From Lumbricus rubellus (Eukaryota > Annelida > Clitellata > Crassiclitellata > Lumbricidae), in NCBI GenBank assembly GCA_945859605.1, contig OX243822.1:16374671-16438670 (forward strand): a stretch of 64,000 nucleotides of DNA. The letters are read 5' to 3'. This document shows positions 56,367 to 64,000 of the stretch, piece after piece. Numbering within the stretch: position 1 is the first letter of the stretch; each line of letters begins with the position of its first letter. Made by a program: the position numbers and the translations under genes. The notes beneath the pieces are model-generated. The model had not been told where the DNA came from, did no database searches, and saw only the letters and a list, made by a program, of their open reading frames with translations.

Positions 56367-57890
56367 ATGCCGCCTCCGTCTGAAGCCGTCGATAGAAACC
56401 CTCGCAGTCTGTCAGGGATCGTCCTGTGGTCGATGGTCGGCGCCAGCGTCTTCTACATCGTCGGTTTCTCAAGCGTCGGATGGGAAGACAAGTTACACAA
56501 TACGGACACTGAATGGGTTGGACTTTGGTCGACGTGCACATCGGCTTCACACTGGTATAATGAAAAAGGTAATACTGTCGTGATGAAAATTAATATGATA
56601 TGTCTATTTAAGAAATTTAACATTCATTGATCTTTGTGGTATATACCGGGTGGCGCATAAAAAACGTTCCCAAACTTTGTTAATCTGACAAAGATCTAAT
56701 TTCAGAGATATCAAATATTAATTTACACCAAAATGTTAAGCAATCATTTCTGTGCACATATGTCACATTTCAAGAGAGTACGTTTATTATATCACACTCT
56801 GCGGCAAGGTTTTAACGTCGTACCTGTTAAAATATTTTGCACAAAACTACGTCATTAAAAACGTTCCCAAACTTTGTTAACCTGGCAGGCTGGCAATTAA
56901 ACAATTTTAAAGATAAACTAAATCATAGTATATAAAACTAATCATAATTCATATTTGTACAAAACAGCCAAATTTTAGCAGAAAATACTCAACCGTTTTA
57001 GAGAAATTGTTGCTAGAACTGTATGACCCATGGCCAAAATTTTGCACAGTTGTTTAATGATGATGTTTTACGCGAGAAAATTTTTGATTGATCCTCCGCT
57101 TTCTCTTGTAACGACCCTTAAACGCTGTTTCCACTGTCCTGTTGACTTCTGTAGGCCTATTTGTGTGTCGTCTAATAGAGACCATTAATTTTTTACTTCA
57201 ATGACCTGCTTAAGTTCGTCAGCATTTATAAACGGTTTTCTGCGACCAGCATACACATTACTCAAGCTCCTTTAGGGCGCTCCATGAATAGTAGACCATA
57301 GGATTTAGATCGGGAGAGTTTGGAGGCCAGGCATCACTGTGGATAAAATCAGGGATGTTTGCTTGAAGAAATTGCTGATCCAATCTGCAACGATGTGAAG
57401 GAGCACTGTCTTGTTGAAAGATGTAATTGTCATCAGGATTGAGTCTACGTACTACCCGACGTTCGGGAATGAGCTTATCGCGTAACAAGCCAACGTAATA
57501 GGCCTACTTTCCAAGTCTCCATTGACTTTGGTTTTCCGAGAATCAATGACGATGATGTCTGTTTTACCGTGCATCGAAACTCCAGCAGATGCCATTAATT
57601 TTTGTAGAGAAACGACTCGTCTCATGATAAAGTCTTACTGGCGCAATTGAAGACTTTCGTTCGCGGCGAAATAAATGACGTAGGCCTAGTTTTGTGCAAA
57701 ATATTTTAACAGGTACGACGTTGTAACCTTGCCGCAGAGTGTGTTATAATAAACGTTCTCTCTTGAAATGTGACATCTGTGCACAGAAATGATTGCTTAA
57801 CATTTTGGTGTAAATTAATATTTGATATCTCTGAAATTAGATCTTTGCCAGGTTAACAAAGTTTGGGAACGTTTTTTATGCGCCACCCGG

Positions 57891-57921
<31 letters not shown>

Positions 57922-60802
57922 AAGTTCAAAGTTCTAAAGCGCTGTATACGCTAGGCCCTATACGTGTCCTAGAGCCAAGCGCAGGTCACCAGCTTACAGA
58001 CAAGGGCCTACATACAAGGGCTTACAGACAAGGGCTTATAGACAAGGGCCTACATACAAGGGCTTACAGACAAGGGCTTACAGACAAGGGCCTACATACA
58101 AGGGCCTACAAAGCCCTACATACAAGGGCTTACAGACAAGGGCTTACAGACAAGGGCTTACAGACAAGGGCTTACAGACAAGGGCTTACAGACAAGGGCT
58201 TACAGACAAGGGCTTACAGACAAGGGCTTACAGACAAGGGCTTACAGACAAGGGCTGCGTCATGTCAGAAGGGTTCAGAGCAGATCCGACCAAGGCTTCT
58301 TGGCTTTTTTATCGTGCGGCTCAACACGAAATGTGCAGTTGTAGGTGAATTTTTGCAGTTGTAAAAGCAATCTTGTGAAGTGATAATCATTGCAGAAAGG
58401 TATGACTACAGTCGGTATATTCCATGAAACAGCGGAAGGAAACGAAGGCCTGTGCAGTGAAAATATGGGCTTGAAGCTGGAAGAAGGCCAATTTTTGAAG
58501 TGGATGACTAAAAAAGGTCATCGGCTTTTTTGGCCGCCGACTTACGATATTTTCGGGAAACCTGTTGACAAAATGGTCGTGACCCTATAGGGCTGCCAAC
58601 CGTCCCAGATTCGCCGGGACAGTCCCGGAATCGGTCTTCTCGTCCCGTGTCCCGGATTGATCCAAGATTTCCCGGAATTTGGTGTAGCCTAGATACAATA
58701 CACTTCACCTAGGCTACATGCTATATTGTTTTTGGTTTTGCCCTCAAAACTCAGCAACTTGTGGGCTACGATGAATTTTGCGGTTTGTGCACTAAGACTT
58801 GTTATCTGTACACAGCGCTGGGTCGCAGTCTTAAAAAGTTTATACTGCACCGACCAAGGGCGGATACAGAAATTTTGGACGGGGGGGGGGCCAAAAACAT
58901 TCTTGGTTTTGGGTCCGGGAAAAATTTAGACCTTGGGAAAATTTTTCTTTCTCGTATCCGCCAAAAAAGTTGATGACCTTTTTTTTTTAGTCTTTCGGCC
59001 AAATTTTTGGGAAAATAATACCATTTTGTCCGCCAAAAAGTTGACGACTTTTTTTTTTTATTATTTTATTTTTAGTCATCCGGCCGAATTTTCGGGAAAA
59101 TAATAGCATTTTGTCCGCCAAAAAAGTTGATGACCTTTTTTTTTTTTTAGTCATCCGGTCAAATTTTCCGAGTTGGGGGCCGCAATGCATGGGTATTTCT
59201 TAATAGGGGGGGGCCAAATTGTACAATATGTACATTGTTCCACAGCATGTTCAATCCAAATGGGGGGGGCCACGATACATGGGAATTCTAAATGGGGGGG
59301 GCATGGCCGGATAAGCCCCCCCTGGATCCGCCCCTGGCACCGACTCATTGTCGCATGTTTGATATCACGAACATGAACATTGAACAACCTGTGGTCTGAC
59401 AATCGCACCTACATGTACATGTATGTGGCGAGTTCTATTACACTATGCAAATTGATCTGGAACTAGTTAAAACGTCATCAACTCGATTGGCGGAACAAGT
59501 TCATGCAGGCGAAGTTCTGCTCTCCCGTCGCAGATCCGATAAATGCAATCTTTTGCGTGCATTTAGGCTTCTAATTTCATAGTTATAGACCAACATAGAC
59601 TATGAATTTCGTTCGTAATCGTGCTGGGTTCATAAGCCGGCGAGAGATCTGGTAGGCTTCTGGAATTTAGCAGACGTTTTCTTCGTGACGTTGATTAATT
59701 CCTAATAGGCCACAGGTCATTTATCATGAACGTCCACACAGATAGTTTTGCCAGAGACGCAAAAAACACAATTGTCACTGTTAAATGTTTTTGGCGAGAA
59801 ATTGAAAATACAAAGACTAAACCCATATGTGTATTTTTCACAGAGTTTTCTAAGCGCAAATTTCTCGGTTTTCACTTTTTGTCAATTATAGTAAAACAAT
59901 AACTAGTGCACTAGTGCGAGGAAAACTGCTAGCAATTAAAAAGTAGGCTACGCTAACTAGGTGTCTATGTTGGGTAAAGTGTCCCCTCTTAACCTTATAT
60001 GCGGCGCCTATGTTTTTTGACGATAATGCCGCAATTATTAAAGACCATTTTTAGTGATGGTATACATTCTAAACATTAGTCTGGCAAACCATTTTAGGCC
60101 TATTATAATAATGTAGGCCTGTGGAGCGACGTATGGATAGCATACTACTTCACAATAGAATATCGAATGACTGTGCGTCCTGGAATGTTAAAATCAGGGT
60201 GAGAATTGCCGGGGGTTAGGGGGGGGGTTCAACCCCCCCAGTCTTTTTTAGAGCCTCATGTTAAAGTATGTTTTTCATAACCCAATTTCAAGTTTATCAT
60301 AGGCCAACCCCCCCCCCCCAGTTATTTTTCAAAAATTCTCATACTGGGTAAAATAAACAGTTGACAGCCTTATGGTCGTAAGATATTTAGCTCGATTAAA
60401 GTTGTTGGTAGTGCAATTCTTAATTTTTCTTTTAAAAAGCCCTGGAACCGAGCCTTATATGTGCAAATGGAAGGATAAGACGTTCTATGAGAACGTAGAA
60501 GCCATGTGTTGCTTTAATGCGTAATTGTAAATTAGTATATAGTTCCCCCCCCCCCTATAAGGTGGGATTGGTCACAGCTTATGTGTTATGTCTGTCGGCT
60601 CTGGCTATTATAGAACACCACCTTAAAAGTGGCTTTGGCAGCCGACACCACTCTTTGGCCTTTGTCAAACTAGGTTTTTCTTAATATAAATGACAACGTT
60701 GTTTTTAGAGTAAAGCAGGTTCGTGCAATTAAGTTGTCTGTCATTTAGGTTTGTCCTGGTCTAAGAGTCGTTAACCTTGTAAGCAGCTGTCTGACATAAC
60801 TG

Positions 60803-60855
<53 letters not shown>

Positions 60856-61060
60856 ATTTGATGATTCCCGAACCCATCAAAGTTAATTCGTTGTGTGTTT
60901 TCTTTATTCGCAGACTGGTTCAAGGCAACACAGGGTATGATGGTACTAGGACTGATCCTTTTGCTTGGTAGTCTCGTTTCCATTCTGACCTACATGTTCA
61001 TTGGCTGCAGCAATAAAAACTTTCAACTCAAGATCTTTACCGCACTGGATTTTGCAGCAG
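56367..61060 (+). CDS. Claudin/PMP22-like tetraspan protein, copy C (partial)
   Basis: Third tandem paralogue. Exons 56367-56568 and 60914-61060 give the first 117 residues with both boundaries in phase 1 (donors GTAATA and GTATGT; acceptor TATTCGCAG). It is closest to copy B: NPR near residue 11, FSSVGWE at 34-40, GLW 52-54, C57 as the only loop cysteine, then DWFKATQ. TM1 and TM2 are complete and the start of TM3 (FTALDFAAG) is present. The last exon, coding TM3-TM4, is not seen in the 2.9 kb that follow. Those bases are microsatellite and a Ty3/gypsy element. Exon 3 may lie beyond 64000, or the gene may be broken. Intron 1 holds a mariner-type element, a minisatellite and MITEs. Confidence 0.8.
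56646..57890. mobile_element. mariner-type element with ~205-bp inverted repeats
   Basis: 1245 bp flanked by TA. Inverted ends start CCGGGTGGCGCATAAAAAAC and extend about 205 bp inward (to about 56855 and 57675) with few differences. The outer AAAACGTTCCCAAACTTTG motif recurs inside at 56857-56877. TA target and transposase remnant place it in IS630-Tc1-mariner. In intron 1 of tetraspan copy C. Confidence 0.9.
57258..57488 (-). pseudogene. mariner-type transposase remnant
   Basis: C-terminal part of a DDE transposase inside the element above. FQQDSAPSHR carries the second catalytic aspartate, and WPPNSPDLNPM is the family signature before the third acidic residue. At the expected third position (38 residues after the second Asp, as in DD37 groups such as maT) there is valine in MVYYSW, so the enzyme would be inactive. 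The N-terminal DNA-binding part is missing from the frame. Confidence 0.8.
57985..58258. repeat. 14-bp tandem repeat
   Basis: About nineteen copies of ACAAGGGCTTACAG or ACAAGGGCCTACAT, the last ten nearly identical. The units are contiguous with no spacers, so it is not a CRISPR array. Confidence 0.95.
58300..58525. mobile_element. Degenerate MITE, CAGGGCTTTTTTAA-like
   Basis: GGCTTTTTTATCGTGCGGCTC, AATGTGCAGTTGTAGG and TTTTGCAGTTGTAAAAGC echo the family at 45549, but the right end is replaced by unrelated sequence including the hairpin GATGACTAAAAAAGGTCATC (58503-58522). Confidence 0.5.
58855..59336. mobile_element. hAT-type MITE, CAGGGGCGGATACAG family
   Basis: 482 bp, ends CAAGGGCGGATACAG and CTGGATCCGCCCCTG, perfect 8-bp duplication GCACCGAC (58847-58854 and 59337-59344). 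Longer than the 55680 copy because a module of about 70 bp (TCCGCCAAAAAAGTTGATGA, T-run, AGTCATCCGGCC) is repeated three times. Confidence 0.9.
59345..60190. other. No recognisable feature
   Basis: Intron 1 of copy C. No repeat family recognised apart from a TAGGCCTA at 60095-60102. Confidence 0.45.
60195..60346. mobile_element. MITE, CAGGGTGAGAATT family
   Basis: 152 bp, ends CAGGGTGAGAATTG and AAATTCTCATACTG, flanks GTTAAAAT/GGTAAAAT. G-run and C-run centre as in 52284-52437. Confidence 0.82.
60804..60852. repeat. (GT)n microsatellite
   Basis: Uninterrupted GT run 60 bp before exon 2 of tetraspan copy C. Confidence 0.97.
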
Positions 61061-61233
61061 GTATGTATGTATGTATGTATGTATGTATGTATGTATGTAT
61101 GTATGTATGTATGTATGTATGTATGTATGTATGTATGTATGTATGTATGTATGTATGTATGTATGTATGTATGTATGTATGTATGTATGTATGTATGTAT
61201 GTATGTATGTATGTATGTATGTATGTATGTATG
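61061..61233. repeat. (GTAT)n microsatellite fused to splice donor
   Basis: About 43 uninterrupted GTAT units beginning at the first base of intron 2 of copy C, so the donor GTATGT is the first repeat unit. Confidence 0.97.
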
Positions 61234-61374
61234 TGTGGAGGCACCTGATTGGCCAGCGGAGCCACGCCCCTGGCGTCGACGGATGCCAGGAGCACTGTGG
61301 GCGACCAGTGGCGGCGACTCCACGTTTACATACGGCACTCGTTCATCGGACATGAGCAGCAGCACATCATAACA
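61234..61374 (+). mobile_element. Probable 5' LTR of Ty3/gypsy element
   Basis: Candidate 141-bp LTR from TGTGGAGGCACC to CATCATAACA (TG...CA ends). It starts directly after the microsatellite and is followed at 61380-61392 by TGGTGTCAGAGCC, which looks like an initiator-Met-type primer binding site. The matching 3' LTR is outside the window, so the boundaries are inference. Confidence 0.5.
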
Positions 61375-61437
61375 TTATATGGTGTCAGAGCCATTTGGAC
61401 CCGCCGTTTCAACGCTGATCAACGTTGTTCAACAACC

Positions 61438-64000
61438 ATGAGCTACGCGCCACATCTGCGTCCACCGGAGCCGTTGAAGACGTCTGGCGGCGACGTTGCC
61501 GACAACTGGAGACGTTTTCGAGAGCAATGGGACAACTATGTTATTGCTGCCGAGTTAGTTGAGGCCAGCCCTCAGAAACAAGCTGCCGTTTTCCTCACGT
61601 GTCTTGGCGGCGAGGCATACGATACATACCGGAACCTCGCTCTGACTGCCGACGATAAGAAAGACGTTGCGAAATTAATTGAAGCTTTTGAAACGTTCTG
61701 CGTCGGTTCTGTTAACGTAACCTACGAGAGGTATGTCTTCTACCAGCGGGTACAAGAAACGAACGAGAGGTTTGACACTTTCCTCGGGGACATTCGCCGA
61801 ATGGCGAAATCGTGTCAGTTCGAGGCGGTAGAAGACTCCATGCTTCGTGATCGAGTTGTCGTTGGGATTAAGGATGATGCGACCAGGCACAAATTGCTCC
61901 AGATCCGGGATCTCACATTGGCGAAATCCATCGACATATGCAAGGCCAGTGAAGCAGCCGCACAACAGCTGCGCTCCATGGCAGCGCAAGACCAAGTACA
62001 GGCGTTACACCGGGCAACCGCGATGCGACCACGCCAATCCCGCCTGCCTCCAGAGGCGCCCAGCGACCAGTACACCCGTTGCAAATATTGCGGCCGCAGG
62101 CACGAACCCCGTCGGGAAATTTGCCCAGCATATCGTCAAAGATGCCGGAAGTGTTCGAAGTTATCCCATTTTGAGGCCGTCTGTCAGTCGGCGCCGACTA
62201 GAAAGCAGCAGAGCCGACCGGAAGTGCACGAACTTGAAGAGGACTCAGACGGAGAGCTCCTCACGCTGAATGCTCTCAGCAGCGACCGCTGGCACGTGCG
62301 TCTGACGGTCGCCGACCGTCCAACTCGTTTTCTGTTAGATTCCGGAGCATCCGTGAATCTCTTGCCGTCGACCATCGTTGGTGACATGAACCAGAGGCAG
62401 AACGTCCGACACGCGACTGCAACGCTCCGAATGTTCGACAAAACGGCGCTGAAAACTCTCGGTGTTATAACACTTCCGGTCGAGCACCCGCAAACGCAAC
62501 AAATACACCATCTGGATTTTTACGTCACGGCCCAGCACGAGCAGCCGATCCTCGGTCTCTCAGCGTGCAAGGCACTTCGCCTCCTCCACGTGGACGCCGA
62601 AAACCTCTGCACAGTGAACGCGCGCGACAACTCCCATGCCACCCTGACCGAAGCAAATATCGCGGCCGAATACGCAGATTTGTTCGACGGAGCCTTAGGA
62701 CTACTGGAAGGCGATGTCCAACTCCAGTGCAACGCGGACGTACCGCCAGTCCAGTTGCCCCTCCGCCGACTCCCGTTGGGCGTCCGCGACCAGGTCGAAG
62801 CGGAGCTCCGACGGCTCGTAGAAACTGACGTCATCGCGCCCGTGAGCGAATATAGTCCATGGGTTTCCGCGTTACTCGTGGTCGCGAAACCCGACAACCG
62901 AATCCGCATTTGTTTGGACCCAAAACCTCTGAACAAAGCCTTGTTGCGACAACAGTATTACATGCCCACAATTGACGATATACTTCCCCAATTAGCGGGA
63001 GCGAAAGTGTTCAGCACGGTTGACGCGAAGGACGGATTTTGGCATTTGCGCCTGGACGAATCCTCATCTCGACTCACGACGTTTGAAACTCCATTTGGCA
63101 GGTACCGTTGGCTACGTTTACCCTTCGGTCTCAGTCCCAGTCCGGAAATATTTCAAAGTAGGATACATGCAGCCATAGCCGGCCTACGGGGCGTAGCCTG
63201 CATAGCCGACGATATCCTCATTTATGGATCGGGCGAAAACGAGGACATCGCTCGCGCTGACCACGACAAAAACCTGCACGCATTGCTGCAACGCTGCAGA
63301 GACAAAGGCATCAAGTTAAATAGAAAAAAACTGCGCCTATATCGCGAGTCAACCCTCTACTGCGGGCATAACCTCACAAGGACTGGCATAAAACCGGACG
63401 AACGGAAGCTGCAGGCCATTTATGCAATGCCAACACCACGTGACCGCGACGGCGTACTGCGACTTCTCGGCATGGCGACCTACCTAGCCAAGTTCTGCCC
63501 ACACTTCAGCGAAACAACGGCGCCCATTCGGGCCCTACTCAAGAGCGACAGTGAGTTCTGCTGGCGCCCGGAACACCATGGCAAGGCGTTCGATAAGCTG
63601 AAGGCCATGCTTGCACATGCGCCGGTGCTAGCCTACTTCGACACGAGAAAAGAAATGGTGGTTCAATGTGACGCCAGCCAGAGCGGCTTGGGCGCCGCAT
63701 TATTACAAGATGGCCGACCGGTAGAATATGCGTCACGTGCGTTAACAGAGACCGAGCAAAATTATGCCCAAATTGAGAAGGAGCAACTAGCTATAATATT
63801 TGCAATGGAGCGGTTCCACACATACGCCTACGCAAGACACGTGACAATTCAGACCGATCACAAGCCCCTCTTAGCAATCGCCAAGAAGCCCCTGTCGTCA
63901 GCTCCGAAGCGCCTACAGCGGATGTTATTACGACTACAGCGATACAATTACACCCTTGTATATACACCAGGCACCGACATCATTCTGGCAGACGCATTAT
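61438..64000 (+). CDS. Ty3/gypsy retrotransposon gag-pol (runs off window)
   Basis: Single reading frame open from ATG 61438 to the window end, 854 codons with no stop or frameshift. Gag-like N-terminus (WRRFREQWDNY), two zinc knuckles (Cys215-Cys229 and the CX2CX4HX4C knuckle Cys236-Cys249), aspartic protease LLDSGAS (Asp301) with PILGL at about 371-376. The reverse transcriptase has Asp529 in STVDAKDGFW and the catalytic ADD at 590-592. RNase H carries CDAS (Asp745), EKEQLAI (780-786) and TDHKPL (Asp807). Integrase would follow beyond 64000. The order protease-RT-RNase H before integrase and the RT motifs place it in Ty3/gypsy, K02A2.6-like. It is GC-richer than its surroundings. The intact frame suggests a young, possibly active copy. 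Confidence 0.96.
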   Translation, partial: MSYAPHLRPPEPLKTSGGDVADNWRRFREQWDNYVIAAELVEASPQKQAAVFLTCLGGEAYDTYRNLALTADDKKDVAKLIEAFETFCVGSVNVTYERYVFYQRVQETNERFDTFLGDIRRMAKSCQFEAVEDSMLRDRVVVGIKDDATRHKLLQIRDLTLAKSIDICKASEAAAQQLRSMAAQDQVQALHRATAMRPRQSRLPPEAPSDQYTRCKYCGRRHEPRREICPAYRQRCRKCSKLSHFEAVCQSAPTRKQQSRPEVHELEEDSDGELLTLNALSSDRWHVRLTVADRPTRFLLDSGASVNLLPSTIVGDMNQRQNVRHATATLRMFDKTALKTLGVITLPVEHPQTQQIHHLDFYVTAQHEQPILGLSACKALRLLHVDAENLCTVNARDNSHATLTEANIAAEYADLFDGALGLLEGDVQLQCNADVPPVQLPLRRLPLGVRDQVEAELRRLVETDVIAPVSEYSPWVSALLVVAKPDNRIRICLDPKPLNKALLRQQYYMPTIDDILPQLAGAKVFSTVDAKDGFWHLRLDESSSRLTTFETPFGRYRWLRLPFGLSPSPEIFQSRIHAAIAGLRGVACIADDILIYGSGENEDIARADHDKNLHALLQRCRDKGIKLNRKKLRLYRESTLYCGHNLTRTGIKPDERKLQAIYAMPTPRDRDGVLRLLGMATYLAKFCPHFSETTAPIRALLKSDSEFCWRPEHHGKAFDKLKAMLAHAPVLAYFDTRKEMVVQCDASQSGLGAALLQDGRPVEYASRALTETEQNYAQIEKEQLAIIFAMERFHTYAYARHVTIQTDHKPLLAIAKKPLSSAPKRLQRMLLRLQRYNYTLVYTPGTDIILADAL

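Noticed and set aside
57985..58258. CRISPR-like array
   Set aside because: Fourteen-bp units are contiguous with no unique spacers, and the context is an animal intron. It is a minisatellite.
61071..61355. Frame extending tetraspan copy C through the GTAT repeat
   Set aside because: The exon 2 donor falls exactly at 61061 as in copies A and B. Reading on gives a YVCM repeat with no homology.

Overview
This is a window of a repeat-rich animal nuclear genome. The genes have spliced exons with GT-AG introns, and the spaces between them are dense with transposon copies: tRNA-derived SINEs, L2/CR1-like LINE 3' ends, hAT-, piggyBac- and mariner-type elements, Helitrons and a Ty3/gypsy element. The gene set (an SRRM1 orthologue, a dienelactone-hydrolase-like enzyme, claudin/PMP22-like four-pass proteins) and the repeats suggest a marine invertebrate. 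An echinoderm or another deuterostome invertebrate is possible, but the sequence does not settle the taxon.

Layout: 1-10000 has no gene I can support. It holds minisatellites, SINEs, three hAT-type MITEs and a 978-bp piggyBac-like element. 11204-12685 (-) is a two-exon dienelactone hydrolase family gene with an intact Cys/Asp/His set. 15047-29264 (-) is a complete 14-exon SRRM1 (SRm160) gene encoding about 1300 residues. It has an N-terminal PWI domain, a long RS/proline-rich body and the conserved C-terminal Leu/Glu-rich tail. Its introns carry SINEs, LINE 3' ends, MITEs and minisatellites. 29300-40400 is intergenic and made mostly of repeats.

40462-61060 (+) holds three tandem paralogues of a short claudin/PMP22-like tetraspan protein. 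Each has its introns at the same two positions, both phase 1. Copies A and B are complete (164 and 163 residues). Copy C has exons 1 and 2 only. Its second intron starts with a GTAT microsatellite fused to the splice donor, followed by a Ty3/gypsy element whose gag-pol frame is open for 854 codons and runs off the window end at 64000.

The main unexplained signals are these. The 8-bp palindrome TAGGCCTA occurs at least 26 times, and in three places a repeat copy shows it as a small insertion at a TA. A GATGAC/GTCATC hairpin with a T-rich loop is shared by MITE families with different terminal repeats. There are also 63-bp elements flanked by TTAA. No CRISPR array, rRNA gene or functional tRNA gene was found.
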